A stretch of DNA of 64,000 nucleotides, from contig NZ_PJIN01000009.1 in NCBI RefSeq assembly GCF_002929705.1, positions 1 to 64,000 of the forward strand, read 5' to 3'. The stretch comes from Arthrobacter sp. N199823 (GTDB taxonomy: Bacteria > Actinomycetota > Actinomycetes > Actinomycetales > Micrococcaceae). Below are positions 7,965 to 17,538 of this stretch, in pieces. Position 1 is the first letter of the stretch; each line of letters starts with the position of its first letter. The notes under the pieces were generated by a model that searched no databases, was not told the origin of the DNA, and saw nothing but the letters and a program-made list of their open reading frames with translations. The position numbers were made by a program, and so were the translations under genes.

Positions 7965-9653
7965 GTGGTGCAACGATCAAATTCCCGGTTCAGTGGTCAG
8001 TCCAAGACGACCAAACACATCTTCGTCACTGGCGGAGTCGCGTCCTCGCTCGGCAAAGGGCTGACGGCTTCAAGCCTCGGCCATCTGCTGCGTGCACGCG
8101 GCCTGTCGGTCACAATGCAGAAACTCGATCCCTATCTCAACGTGGATCCTGGCACAATGAATCCCTTCCAGCACGGTGAAGTCTTCGTCACAGACGATGG
8201 CGCCGAAACCGACCTGGACATTGGCCATTACGAGCGCTTCCTCGATGAAAACTTGGAAGGATCTGCCAACGTTACAACTGGTCAGGTCTACTCCACAGTC
8301 ATCGCAAAGGAACGCCGCGGAGAGTACTTGGGCGATACCGTCCAGGTCATCCCGCACATCACCGATGAAATCAAGCGCCGCATGCGCTTGCCCGCTGAAG
8401 GCGCCAACCCGCCTGATGTCATCATCACCGAGATTGGTGGCACGGTAGGCGACATCGAGTCCCAGCCGTTCATGGAGTCCGCCCGCCAGGTACGCCAAGA
8501 CGTGGGCCGCAACAATGTGTTCTTTGCACATGTTTCCCTGGTTCCCTATATTGGCCCGTCTCACGAACTCAAGACCAAGCCCACGCAGCACTCAGTTGCC
8601 GCGCTGCGCTCCTTGGGTATTCAGCCCGACGCTCTCATCCTTCGCTCGGACCGGGTCTTGCCCGAGGCCATGCACGTCAAAATTGGCCGTGCCTGCGACG
8701 TTGACGTTGAAGCAGTCATCGGTTGCCCCGATGCTCCCAGCATTTACGACATTCCCAAGACCCTTCACTCGCAGGGCCTGGATTCCTACATTGTGCGGGC
8801 CCTGGGCCTGTCCTTCAAGGATGTTGACTGGACCAAGTGGGACAAGCTCCTTGAGGTTGTTCACAACCCGGCTCACCACGTTGAAGTTGCCCTGGTTGGC
8901 AAGTACATCGATCTGCCGGATGCCTACCTCTCCGTGACCGAAGCGCTGCGCGCCGGCGGTTTCGCCAATGCTGCACGCGTGAAGATCCGCTGGGTCCCGT
9001 CAGATGAATGCGCTACGGAAGCTGGCGCCAAGAACGCATTGGCTGACGTTGACGCCATCTGCGTTCCCGGTGGCTTCGGTATCCGTGGTTTGGAAGGCAA
9101 ACTGGGTGCTTTGAAGTTTGCCCGCGAAAACCAGATTCCCACACTGGGACTGTGCCTTGGTCTGCAAAGCATGGTTATCGAGTATGCCCGCAACGTGGTT
9201 GGTCTGGAAGGCGCATCCTCCTCGGAGTTTGACGACAACCCCACCTACCCCGTCATTGCCACCATGGAAGAGCAGCAGGACATTGTGGCCGGCAAGGGCG
9301 ATCTTGGCGGCACCATGCGCCTGGGTCTCTACCCGGCCGTGCTCACGGAAGGCTCCGTTGTTGCAACAACGTACGGAACCACTGACGTCTCCGAACGTCA
9401 CCGTCACCGCTACGAAGTCAACAACAAGTACCGGGAGCAGATCGCTGCTGCCGGGTTGGTGTTCTCCGGAACCTCACCCGATGGCAAGCTTGTTGAATTT
9501 GTGGAGCTGCCTGCAGACGTTCACCCGTACTACGTCTCCACTCAGGCACACCCGGAACTGAGCTCGCGCCCCACCCGGCCGCACGCCCTGTTTGCTGGCC
9601 TGATTGCCGCCGCTTTGAACCGGCAGAACGCCACCCGGCTGCTGGAGGTCTAA
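7965..9653 (+). CDS. pyrG: CTP synthase
   Basis: 562 residues from the GTG at 7965; an in-frame ATG at 7947 gives six more residues, but a TAGGCT -10-like element lies between the two. Converts UTP to CTP using ATP and glutamine. The synthetase domain starts with [23 protein letters not shown] (positions ~17-39), which holds the ATP/UTP P-loop. The C-terminal class I glutaminase domain has the nucleophile elbow GLCLGLQSM and the HPE triad segment [10 protein letters not shown]. Neighbouring recN and Nudix genes reproduce the conserved actinobacterial order. Confidence 0.95.
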   Translation: MVQRSNSRFSGQSKTTKHIFVTGGVASSLGKGLTASSLGHLLRARGLSVTMQKLDPYLNVDPGTMNPFQHGEVFVTDDGAETDLDIGHYERFLDENLEGSANVTTGQVYSTVIAKERRGEYLGDTVQVIPHITDEIKRRMRLPAEGANPPDVIITEIGGTVGDIESQPFMESARQVRQDVGRNNVFFAHVSLVPYIGPSHELKTKPTQHSVAALRSLGIQPDALILRSDRVLPEAMHVKIGRACDVDVEAVIGCPDAPSIYDIPKTLHSQGLDSYIVRALGLSFKDVDWTKWDKLLEVVHNPAHHVEVALVGKYIDLPDAYLSVTEALRAGGFANAARVKIRWVPSDECATEAGAKNALADVDAICVPGGFGIRGLEGKLGALKFARENQIPTLGLCLGLQSMVIEYARNVVGLEGASSSEFDDNPTYPVIATMEEQQDIVAGKGDLGGTMRLGLYPAVLTEGSVVATTYGTTDVSERHRHRYEVNNKYREQIAAAGLVFSGTSPDGKLVEFVELPADVHPYYVSTQAHPELSSRPTRPHALFAGLIAAALNRQNATRLLEV

Positions 9654-10328
9654 GTGACAAACCTTGGTACACCGTCAACGGGGCAGGACTCCGGAACTTT
9701 GGCGGACACGTTTAGCCAACGCACCTTGCAGTCCTCCTCGACGGTGTACCAAGGGCGCATTTGGGACATCGTCTCGGATACGTTCAGCCTCACCCCTGAG
9801 GCAGAACCTATCACTCGCGACTACATGGCCCATCCCGGGGCCGTGGCAGTTGTGGTGCTCAACGAGCAGAACCAGGTACTGCTGTTGAGCCAGTACCGGC
9901 ATCCAGTGCAAATGGTCCTGTGGGAGATCCCCGCCGGGCTGCTGGATATTGAGGGTGAGAACTTTGTTGTTGGCGCTGCCCGCGAGCTGGCCGAAGAGGC
10001 AGACCTCGTAGCAGCCCAATGGCACGTGCTCACCGACTATTTCACTACCCCTGGATCATCCAGCGAGGCGATCAGGATCTACCTGGCCCGCGGGCTTTCC
10101 GAGGTTCCAGAGAACGAACGCCATGTGCGCACCGACGAGGAAGCTGAAATAACCTTCGCTTGGGTCGACGTGGACGAGGCTGCAGACGCGGTTCTGAGCG
10201 GCCGCATACACAACCCGTCCGCCGTCGTCGGTATTTTGGCGGCAGCTCAGGCCTCCCGCAACGGGTTCAGCCAGCTGCGCGATGCTAACGCGCCGTGGCC
10301 GGAACATCCAGCCCAGCGCGGCCAGTGA
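9654..10328 (+). CDS. Nudix hydrolase, ADP-ribose pyrophosphatase type
   Basis: 224 residues; the GTG start directly follows the pyrG stop. The Nudix box lies near residues 98-122 with the REL-AEE core (AARELAEEADLVA), preceded by the PAGLLD segment typical of ADP-ribose pyrophosphatases. The family hydrolyses ADP-ribose to AMP and ribose 5-phosphate. A Nudix gene stands between pyrG and xerD in M. tuberculosis too. Its 3' end overlaps the xerD start (GTGA). Confidence 0.88.
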   Translation: MTNLGTPSTGQDSGTLADTFSQRTLQSSSTVYQGRIWDIVSDTFSLTPEAEPITRDYMAHPGAVAVVVLNEQNQVLLLSQYRHPVQMVLWEIPAGLLDIEGENFVVGAARELAEEADLVAAQWHVLTDYFTTPGSSSEAIRIYLARGLSEVPENERHVRTDEEAEITFAWVDVDEAADAVLSGRIHNPSAVVGILAAAQASRNGFSQLRDANAPWPEHPAQRGQ

Positions 10329-11305
10329 CCTCGCTCGCACCAACTGGTGCGCCGCCTCTGCCAGTCTCTTCAGAGGTGGAGCGGCTCATCCACGACTATT
10401 TGTTGCATGTAAGCGTGGAGCGCGGTCTGGCTCCAAACACCTTGCAAGCGTATGAGCGCGATCTGCGCCGCTATGGACTATTCCTGCAAGCGGCCGGAAT
10501 TACCCAGGTGGAGCAGATAACGCGCCGCCATATCAGTGAGTTTTCTCAGGGCCTGTCCGACGGCGCCGATGGGGGATCGGCGCTGGGGCTGCGCTCCGTG
10601 GCACGCACTGTTGTGTCGGTGCGCGGACTCCACAAATTTTGGGCGCTGGAGGGCATCAGTACCGCCGATCCAGCCACCGACATTCACCCGCCGCAGGCTG
10701 GCCGCAGGCTCCCTAAAGCCATCAGTGTGCACGATGTCACCCGCATCCTTGAAGCAGCCGGATCCGAGACCCCTACCGGTCTACGGGACGCGGCCATGTT
10801 GGAGTTCTTGTACTCCACAGGCGCCCGCATCAGCGAAGCCGTGGGGCTCGACGTGGATGATCTGGTGCTTCCCGCCGAATCCGAGGACGGACCCTCGCTG
10901 GTGCGCTTGTTCGGCAAGGGTTCCAAGGAACGGATAGTACCTATCGGCTCCTACGCCCTGCGAGCCTTGGAAGCCTATCTGGTCCGGGGGAGGCCTGCGC
11001 TGGTGGCCAAAGGCAAGGGAACACCTGCCTTGTTCCTCAATGCTCGAGGCGGGCGGATCAGCCGCCAAAGCGTGTGGACCATTCTAAAAACCGTCGCCGA
11101 AAAGGCTCAGGTGGATGTTGAAGTCTCACCCCACACGCTGCGCCATTCATTTGCCACCCACTTACTAGAAGGTGGGGCCGATGTGCGTGTTGTTCAGGAA
11201 CTCTTGGGTCACGCCTCGGTGACCACAACGCAGGTTTACACGCTGGTCACGGCTGAGACCTTGCGTGAAGTGTATGCCGCCGCGCACCCCCGCGCCCTCG
11301 GGTAA
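10325..11305 (+). CDS. xerD: Site-specific tyrosine recombinase XerD
   Basis: 326 residues from the GTG at 10325, chosen because it overlaps the upstream stop codon as GTGA; an upstream GTG at 10295 would overlap by 34 bases. SAM-like N-terminal domain ~20-110, catalytic domain after. Catalytic residues are visible: Arg in STGARISEAVGLD, Lys in GKGSKERIVP, His-x-x-Arg in HTLRHSFATHLLEGG, His in LLGHASVTTTQ and the nucleophile Tyr in QVYTLVT. XerD resolves chromosome dimers at dif with XerC and FtsK. In many actinobacteria parA, scpA and scpB lie close downstream; here about 17 kb intervenes. Confidence 0.93.
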   Translation: MTSLAPTGAPPLPVSSEVERLIHDYLLHVSVERGLAPNTLQAYERDLRRYGLFLQAAGITQVEQITRRHISEFSQGLSDGADGGSALGLRSVARTVVSVRGLHKFWALEGISTADPATDIHPPQAGRRLPKAISVHDVTRILEAAGSETPTGLRDAAMLEFLYSTGARISEAVGLDVDDLVLPAESEDGPSLVRLFGKGSKERIVPIGSYALRALEAYLVRGRPALVAKGKGTPALFLNARGGRISRQSVWTILKTVAEKAQVDVEVSPHTLRHSFATHLLEGGADVRVVQELLGHASVTTTQVYTLVTAETLREVYAAAHPRALG

Positions 11306-11405
11306 TCCCCGTGAATGCCAAGCCGGCCAGCCTGGACGCGTAACTGGATCCACAGCGTACTGACTCAGTCTCCGGAGTTGAGATTGGGGCACCTGGGCGG
11401 CAATT

Positions 11406-12206
11406 TCAGCCCTGGAGTGACTCCCAGCGGATGGTCAGATCCGCGGCAACGGCAATGGCAATGCTCGCCGGATCCTTGCCCGTGATGGAGGGTAAGCCGA
11501 TGGGGCTTGTAATGCGGCTGATCTGCTCTCCATCGTGGCCCTCTTCGCGGAGCCTTTTGCAAAATCGCTGCCATTTGCTGTGGGAGCCGATCAGCCCAAT
11601 ATAGGACGGCTGGGACCGCAGTGCAGCCTCGCAAAGAATCAGGTCCTCGGCATGATCATGCGTGAGCACAAGAATGAAGGCCCCCTGCGGAAGCTCACGC
11701 AGGACTACCTCTGGGGCTGGCGCGTGATGAACGCTCACCGCGGCCTGGCCTTCAAGCAAAGGCCGCATCCGTTCCGGGGTGACCGCGTCCGGGCGGGAAT
11801 CGGTGAGCACCAGGTCTACGGGAAGTCTGGCCATAATGTGCGCGATCTCGTATCCCACGTGGCCCATGCCGAAGATGGCCACTGTCCGCCGGGCGCCAAG
11901 TACCTCCAGGAGGACACTGACTTCCCCGCCGCAGCACTGCACCCCATGGCGGGTGGCCAGTTTGTCGTTAAGCGCAAAGGTCATCAGCTCCGACGTTCTC
12001 TGTCCGGTGGCGATGAGTTCCCGGGCGCGGTCAATCACCTCCGCCTCAAAGTTCCCGCCACCCACCGTTCCCCACGAGTCCTGAACGGAAATAACCATCT
12101 TGGCCCCGGTCTCGCGGGGTGAATGACCGCGTATCTGGGCCAGGGTGGCCAGGACAGCAGTTTCATGGTGTTCTCGCAGCAGCGTAACCGCTTCCAGCCA
12201 GTCCAC
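11406..12206 (-). CDS. xdhC: XdhC-like molybdenum cofactor insertion protein
   Basis: 266 residues, GTG start 2 bases after the xdhB stop. The N-terminal block with GHSPRETGAKMVI and the glycine run GTVGGGNFEAEVI are the XdhC signature, and a Rossmann-like second half contains IFGMGHVGYEIA. XdhC binds the molybdenum cofactor, promotes its sulfuration and inserts it into xanthine dehydrogenase. It is the last gene of the leftward xdhA-xdhB-xdhC operon, converging on xerD. Confidence 0.9.
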   Translation of the reverse strand: MDWLEAVTLLREHHETAVLATLAQIRGHSPRETGAKMVISVQDSWGTVGGGNFEAEVIDRARELIATGQRTSELMTFALNDKLATRHGVQCCGGEVSVLLEVLGARRTVAIFGMGHVGYEIAHIMARLPVDLVLTDSRPDAVTPERMRPLLEGQAAVSVHHAPAPEVVLRELPQGAFILVLTHDHAEDLILCEAALRSQPSYIGLIGSHSKWQRFCKRLREEGHDGEQISRITSPIGLPSITGKDPASIAIAVAADLTIRWESLQG

Positions 12207-12208
12207 GG

Positions 12209-14623
12209 CTACGGCTCCACTATTGCGGGCCTGGGAATGGCTGTGGCAGCTTCGGTAGAAAAAGGATCCGGCGTTTGCGCCGCAGCTTCGGTGGCTGCTT
12301 CGCGCGATTCTTGGACGGCCCAGAAAACAGCTTCCGGTGTTGCCGGGGACGCCAGCGTGACGCTACGCCCCGCCGGGCCAAAGGCAGCAACGGCGGCACG
12401 AAGGGCTTCACGCACGCTGAAGGCCAGCATGAAGGGTGGCTCCCCAACGGCCTTGGACCCGTACACAGCGCCCTCTTCTTCGGCGTGCTCCAGCAAATGT
12501 ACGTTAAATATTTCCGGCATCTCCGAGAAGCTCGGCAGCTTGTACGTACTGGCTGACTGTGTCAGGAGCCGGCCGCGAGTTGGGCCGGTGCCTTCGTCCC
12601 ACCGGAGATCTTCCAACGTCAACCAACCCGCACCTTGAACGTAGCCACCTTCAATCTGGCCAATATCAACGATCGGGGAGAGGGATTCCCCAGCGTCGTG
12701 GACAATATCCACCCGGCGTTGGGAATAGGCGCCGGTGAAGCCATCCACTTCCACCTCGGCCACGGCGGCACCGCAGGCAAAGTATTTGAAGGGCTCTCCT
12801 TGCATGGTTTCAGCGTTCCAATGCAGCCCTTCAGTCCGATAAAAGCCGGCAGCCCACAACTGGACCCGCTGCATGTACGCCGCCATGACCACCTCAGAAA
12901 AGGGGAAGCTCTTGTTCTTGACGCCCAGCGCGGTCACCGTTCCCTGGGAAATACGGACATCGTGGGATGAAGCGCCCAGCATGCCGCCGGCCACCACGGA
13001 AAGCCGCTCCACGATCTGTTCGCAGGCGTTTTTCACTGCCCCGCCATTGAGGTCTGAGCCCGAACTGGCCGCGGTGGCCGAGGTGTTGGGCACCTTGTCT
13101 GTGCGTGTGGGGGCAAGGCGGACCGAGGACAGCGGGACACCCAATGCCGTGGCGGCTACCTGCAGCATCTTTGTGTGCAGGCCCTGACCCATCTCCGTGC
13201 CACCGTGGTTGATGAGGACCGAGCCGTCTTTGTAGACATGCACCAAGGCGCCCGCCTGATTGAACGCCACCAAGTTGAAGGAGATGCCAAACTTTACCGG
13301 CGTGATAACCAGACCGCGTTTTTGATCGGTGTTAACGGTGTTGAACGCGTCAATCTCCTTGCGGCGCGCGGCGAAGTCGCTACGTTCAAATACCTGATTC
13401 CACACGGTAGCGATTCGGTCGGCCTGGCGGACAGGCATACCGTAGGGCGTGTTTTGCCCTTCTCGGTAGAAGTTTTTCCGGCGCAACTGTTCAGGTGTCA
13501 GACCCAATAACGGGGCGCTGCGGCCAAGAATGTCCTCGATCAGCAACATACCTTGTGGTCCGCCAAATCCGCGGAACGCAGTTTGAGAGGTTTTGTTGGA
13601 CCGGGCCACACGGCCTTGGACTTCCACATTCGGGATGAAATAGGCGTTGTCCACATGGCAGAGCGCACGGGCCAGCACGGCCTCGGACAAGTCCAAACAC
13701 CAGCCTCCATCCGAGGTGAGTTGGGCCTTCAAGGCCAGCAACGTCCCATCCTCGGAAAAGCCCACTTCCCAGGTGGTGTGGAATCCGTGCCGTTTGCCGG
13801 TCATGGTCATATCCAGAGTGCGGTTTAGGCGCACCCGTACGGGGCGGCCAGTGAGGAGAGTGCCTAGAGCAGCAATGGCCGCAAATCCATGGGATTGCAT
13901 TTCCTTACCGCCGAAGCCGCCACCCATGCGCAGACTCTGCACGGTGACCTCGTGGTGCGGGCGGTTCAGTACATGAGCCAGAATTTCCTGTGTTTCCGAG
14001 GGGTGCTGAGTGCTGCTTTGCACGAAAAGCTGGCCGCCCTCGTCCACGGTGGCCAACGCAGCCTGCGTCTCCAAGTAGAAGTGTTCTTGACCGGAAAACT
14101 CAGTGACACCGGCGAGCACCCTGTGCGCGGTGGCAAGAGCAGCCCGAGCATCACCGCGACTGACGGTTTTGGGCGTACCTTGGAAAGAGCCTGCAGCGAT
14201 GGCGTCGCGCACCGAGATAAGTGAGGGCAATACCTCATAGTCAACAGTGACGGCCGCGGCACCGGCACGGGCCGTGTCCTGATTCTCGGCCAGCACCCAG
14301 GCCACTGCATGGCCGTGGAACATGGCCTCGGCCGGAAAGAGCGGTTCATCGCCCTTGCCTCCGCAGTCATTGACGCCTGGCACATCCACTGCCGTGAGCA
14401 CTCGGACAACTCCCGGAAGAGCCAGCGCCGCCGCGGAGTCAATGGAGCGTATTCTCGCATGTGCGTGCGGTGACTGTACGGGCCAAGCTGTGAGTGCATC
14501 CGGGGTACGGGCGGCAATATCGTCGGTATAGAGGGCCTGGCCGGTGACATGCAGTCGAGCACTTTCGTGAGGTACCGGCTGGCCTACGATGGGGTCTCTG
14601 AGGCGGTGTGAAAGTGAGCTCAT
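12209..14623 (-). CDS. xdhB: Xanthine dehydrogenase, molybdopterin-binding subunit
   Basis: 804 residues. It contains the aldehyde oxidase/xanthine dehydrogenase a/b hammerhead (~20-125) and the Mo-cofactor domains, with GGGFGGKEMQ near residue 240, AFRGFGGPQGM near 350 and the NHGGTEMGQGLHTKM segment near 470. The C-terminal KAVGEPPFMLAFSV holds the conserved catalytic Glu region. It oxidises hypoxanthine to xanthine and urate. The ATG overlaps the xdhA stop by four bases. Confidence 0.93.
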   Translation of the reverse strand: MSSLSHRLRDPIVGQPVPHESARLHVTGQALYTDDIAARTPDALTAWPVQSPHAHARIRSIDSAAALALPGVVRVLTAVDVPGVNDCGGKGDEPLFPAEAMFHGHAVAWVLAENQDTARAGAAAVTVDYEVLPSLISVRDAIAAGSFQGTPKTVSRGDARAALATAHRVLAGVTEFSGQEHFYLETQAALATVDEGGQLFVQSSTQHPSETQEILAHVLNRPHHEVTVQSLRMGGGFGGKEMQSHGFAAIAALGTLLTGRPVRVRLNRTLDMTMTGKRHGFHTTWEVGFSEDGTLLALKAQLTSDGGWCLDLSEAVLARALCHVDNAYFIPNVEVQGRVARSNKTSQTAFRGFGGPQGMLLIEDILGRSAPLLGLTPEQLRRKNFYREGQNTPYGMPVRQADRIATVWNQVFERSDFAARRKEIDAFNTVNTDQKRGLVITPVKFGISFNLVAFNQAGALVHVYKDGSVLINHGGTEMGQGLHTKMLQVAATALGVPLSSVRLAPTRTDKVPNTSATAASSGSDLNGGAVKNACEQIVERLSVVAGGMLGASSHDVRISQGTVTALGVKNKSFPFSEVVMAAYMQRVQLWAAGFYRTEGLHWNAETMQGEPFKYFACGAAVAEVEVDGFTGAYSQRRVDIVHDAGESLSPIVDIGQIEGGYVQGAGWLTLEDLRWDEGTGPTRGRLLTQSASTYKLPSFSEMPEIFNVHLLEHAEEEGAVYGSKAVGEPPFMLAFSVREALRAAVAAFGPAGRSVTLASPATPEAVFWAVQESREAATEAAAQTPDPFSTEAATAIPRPAIVEP

Positions 14624-16119
14624 GATGATACCTCCGGTGAGGCACTGTTTTGTGCATACAGTTTGAGCAAGGCGCCGGAGAGCATGAGCGTCCGGTAGCG
14701 CGAGCTGGCCCGGTGATCGTCCATGGGGGTTCCTTCGCTCTCCAGTGTTGCGGCGGCGTGCCTGACCGTTTCACGATTCCACAGCTGCCCGGTGAGGACA
14801 GCCTCCGTGGCACGTGCTCGAAGCGGGGTTGGCGCCACACCGCCCAAGCCAATCCTCGCCGTCGTAATGACACCCTCATCGATCTGGAGACTGAAGGCCA
14901 CGGCAACACTGGAAATGTCATCAAAACGCCGTTTGGTGATCTTATGAAAAGCATTGGCGTTGGAACCAGGCAGCGGGATGCGAACCGACTTGATGAGTTC
15001 ATCGGCTCGCTTGAGCGTGGCACGGTAGCCGGTGAAATATTCCGCCACAGGAAGGACCCGCTCGCCCATGGCGGAGACCAGAACAATCTGGGCCTCCAAG
15101 GCAAGCAGGACAGGTGGGCTATCGCCAATGGGGGAGCCGGTGCCAAGGTTTCCGCCAAGGGTTGCCCTGTTGCGAATCAGTCTGGAGGCGAACTGGGGGA
15201 TGAGCTGAGCCAGGAGGGGCACCCGGTCACCGAGCACGGCTTCAATCTGTGACAACGGTACGGCGGCGCCAATCTCAATCTCTGTGTCTCCACGGTGGAT
15301 GACGTTCAGTTCGGGGATGCTCTCGATGGCTATGACCAGTGGTGCCCGCCTGGCCCGGATGGTGACCTCCACGCCCCAGTCGGTGCTTCCTGCGACAAGC
15401 ACGGCGCCGGGGTTCTCGGCCAGCAGGGTTACAGCCTGAGGCAGGGTTGTGGCCCGGATGAAGATTCCGTCGTCCCGCTCGAGAAACGTGGACCGGAATT
15501 CTGGTGCGCTGGTGAGCCGACGGCGTGAGATGGCGTCGTCGTCGGCCATGGGCAGCGAAAAAGCTGCGTCGCGGATGGGGCGGTAGCCGGTGCATCGGCA
15601 CAAATTGCCGCTGAGGGCATGAAGGTCGAAGCCGTTTGGGCCGGTTTCGGGATGGGCGCCCACAGGCTCGCCCGGGGCCGTCGCGCCAGAAACAGGTTGG
15701 CGGTCACTTCGGTAGAACTCCGCGGCCATGCTGCACACAAATCCTGGAGTGCAGTAACCGCATTGGGAACCACCCGCTGCCGCCATGGCCGCTTGGACGG
15801 GATGCAACTTCGACGGCGTGCCCAGACCTTCTGCCGTTACCAGTTCCTGTCCATCGAGCGCAGCCATGGGAACCAGACAAGACGTGAGAGCACCCCAGCG
15901 TGCTCCGCCGGCACGATCCGTCTGGGCCATCAGAATGGCACACACACCACATTCCCCTTCGGCGCAACCCTCCTTGGCGCCGGTGAGCCCATTGACTCGC
16001 AGCCACTCCAATGCGGTGGTGTGCGCGGGGGACTGGCCAAAATGCCGCACGGTACCGTTGACGGTGACGGTCGGATCCGTGTCCACCAGGGGGTCGGGTA
16101 AGGGGCCGGGGTTGCTCAT
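14620..16119 (-). CDS. xdhA: Xanthine dehydrogenase, FeS/FAD small subunit
   Basis: 499 residues combining the two [2Fe-2S] domains and the FAD domain. Plant-type cluster cysteines are in EGCAEGECGVC (~50-61) with a fourth downstream; the second cluster uses CGYCTPGFVCSM and LCRCTGYRPIRDAAF (~115 and 172). The FAD-binding domain starts near 215 and includes VLVAGSTDWGVEV and ATLGGNLGTGSPIGDSPP. Electrons pass from Mo through FeS to FAD and NAD. The start has GGAG upstream. It is the first gene of xdhABC, divergent from the guanine deaminase. Confidence 0.93.
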   Translation of the reverse strand: MSNPGPLPDPLVDTDPTVTVNGTVRHFGQSPAHTTALEWLRVNGLTGAKEGCAEGECGVCAILMAQTDRAGGARWGALTSCLVPMAALDGQELVTAEGLGTPSKLHPVQAAMAAAGGSQCGYCTPGFVCSMAAEFYRSDRQPVSGATAPGEPVGAHPETGPNGFDLHALSGNLCRCTGYRPIRDAAFSLPMADDDAISRRRLTSAPEFRSTFLERDDGIFIRATTLPQAVTLLAENPGAVLVAGSTDWGVEVTIRARRAPLVIAIESIPELNVIHRGDTEIEIGAAVPLSQIEAVLGDRVPLLAQLIPQFASRLIRNRATLGGNLGTGSPIGDSPPVLLALEAQIVLVSAMGERVLPVAEYFTGYRATLKRADELIKSVRIPLPGSNANAFHKITKRRFDDISSVAVAFSLQIDEGVITTARIGLGGVAPTPLRARATEAVLTGQLWNRETVRHAAATLESEGTPMDDHRASSRYRTLMLSGALLKLYAQNSASPEVSS

Positions 16120-16437
16120 GGTGATGCTCCAACTTCATTGTCGTAGCAGGCAAAATGGTGCAGCAAACAGTTCTTCTAACACCGAGCGTACATGCCGCGC
16201 TGTCCTATGGGTCTGAGCTAGCACGTCCGTGCTCTGATTCCGTGATTCTGCGGTGCAGCAGACGCGCCGTTCACGCGCAACTTGGTCAGCGGGCACGGGG
16301 TTGTTAGTCTCAAGCTAAGCGGGCCCAACAGTCCGTTGGCTGCCGCCTGACCACAAGAAATATTCGGCAGGCGCATCATGGCCGGAACAGTTATGGTCCG
16401 GTTCCTCTGCATATTCGGCACACAAGGAGCAGCCCTC
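16120..16437. other. Divergent intergenic region between xdhA and the guanine deaminase gene
   Basis: 318 bases without a convincing gene. It must hold the promoters for the xdhABC operon (leftward) and the deaminase (rightward). I see no clear -10/-35 pair and no long palindrome that would identify an operator. The strong AAGGAG ribosome site at 16424-16429 belongs to the deaminase. Confidence 0.6.
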
Positions 16438-16938
16438 ATGGAAGCATCGCAAGGACCCGATCAGCCTGTGGCCGAACAGTATTTGGCCAAAGCCGTCAAG
16501 CTTGCCACAGACAATGTGCTCAACAATGGTGGTCCCTTTGGCGCCATTGTGGTGACGGCCGACGGGCAGGAGTTTGCGGGACTGAACCGGGTCACCGCCA
16601 CCTTGGATCCCACCGCCCACGCCGAAGTGAGCGCCATTCGCAATGCTTGCCAGGGTGTGGGCAGCTTTGAATTGACCGGAGCCACGCTCTACACCAGTTG
16701 CGAGCCCTGTCCCATGTGCCTGGCGTCCGCGTTGTGGGCGAGGATCGGCCGTGTGTACTTCGCGGCAGACCGCCACGATGCGGCCGCTGCTGGCTTTGAT
16801 GATGCGCTCTTCTACGAGTACTTCGACGCCGGAAATGACGGTGCGCTAATGCCGGTGGCGAAGGCGAGCCCCAGCACCGGCAACGCCGTGGATCCGTTTG
16901 ATCAGTGGCGGAACAACGAAAACCGGACAGACTACTAG
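16438..16938 (+). CDS. guaD: Guanine deaminase (CDA-fold nucleoside/base deaminase)
   Basis: 166 residues from the ATG at 16438, selected because AAGGAG sits 8 bases upstream; an in-frame ATG at 16378 lacks one. Zinc-binding motifs are HAEVSAIRNA and PCPMCLASALWA, as in the B. subtilis GuaD-type enzymes. The DDALFYEYF region near the C-terminus matches GuaD. It converts guanine to xanthine, the substrate of the divergently encoded xanthine dehydrogenase, so the pairing supports a purine salvage/catabolism unit. tRNA adenosine deaminase is a less likely alternative. Confidence 0.85.
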   Translation: MEASQGPDQPVAEQYLAKAVKLATDNVLNNGGPFGAIVVTADGQEFAGLNRVTATLDPTAHAEVSAIRNACQGVGSFELTGATLYTSCEPCPMCLASALWARIGRVYFAADRHDAAAAGFDDALFYEYFDAGNDGALMPVAKASPSTGNAVDPFDQWRNNENRTDY

Positions 16939-17011
16939 AACCGCTTCTGAGACCGGCTTAGGGGATTGGCTTCTGGGGCCGGCTCGTAGCACTGACAGGT
17001 AGGCTGGAATC

Positions 17012-17527
17012 ATGACTGCCGCCGATGTAACCCTGTGTTTCCTGCTCCGTGAGGGTAGCAACGGTCAAGAAGTGCTGCTCGGACTAAAAAAGACCGGTAT
17101 GGGTGCCGGAAAAGTTGTGGGGATCGGCGGGCACGTGGAACCGGGCGAGAGTATTGTGGCGGCCATCTGCCGCGAAGTGGCGGAGGAAACCTCTCTCACC
17201 ATCCATCCCATGGATCTGGTTCCCGCTGGGACCGTGGAGTTCGTGTTCCCGGCCAAGCCCGCTTGGGATATGTTCACCACCGTATTCTTGTGCCGAAAGT
17301 TCGACGGCGAGCCCCAAGAAAGCTCCGAGATCGCCCCGCGGTGGTATCCGAGCACAGCCTTGCCCCATGCCCAGATGTGGGCTGACGCTGTTCACTGGCT
17401 GCCGGCGTTCTTAGCAGGGGAGCGAGGCCACTGGCGCGTTGTGCTGAACCACGACAACGAAACCGTCGCCTCCAGCTCCCACACGGCTCCGCGTGGACAG
17501 CTCCCGGTTGACGCGTCCGGCAGCTGA
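17012..17527 (+). CDS. Nudix hydrolase (MutT/8-oxo-dGTPase type)
   Basis: 171 residues. The Nudix box GHVEPGESIVAAICREVAEE (~35-54) is intact. The N-terminal LCFLLREGSNG and the spacing match 8-oxo-dGTP or oxidised purine nucleotide hydrolases. A TAGGCT hexamer at 17000-17005 ends 6 bases before the ATG, so the message may be leaderless; no good -35 is seen. It sits convergent with the cupin gene. Confidence 0.8.
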   Translation: MTAADVTLCFLLREGSNGQEVLLGLKKTGMGAGKVVGIGGHVEPGESIVAAICREVAEETSLTIHPMDLVPAGTVEFVFPAKPAWDMFTTVFLCRKFDGEPQESSEIAPRWYPSTALPHAQMWADAVHWLPAFLAGERGHWRVVLNHDNETVASSSHTAPRGQLPVDASGS

Positions 17528-17538
17528 GTTCCCCAGCG

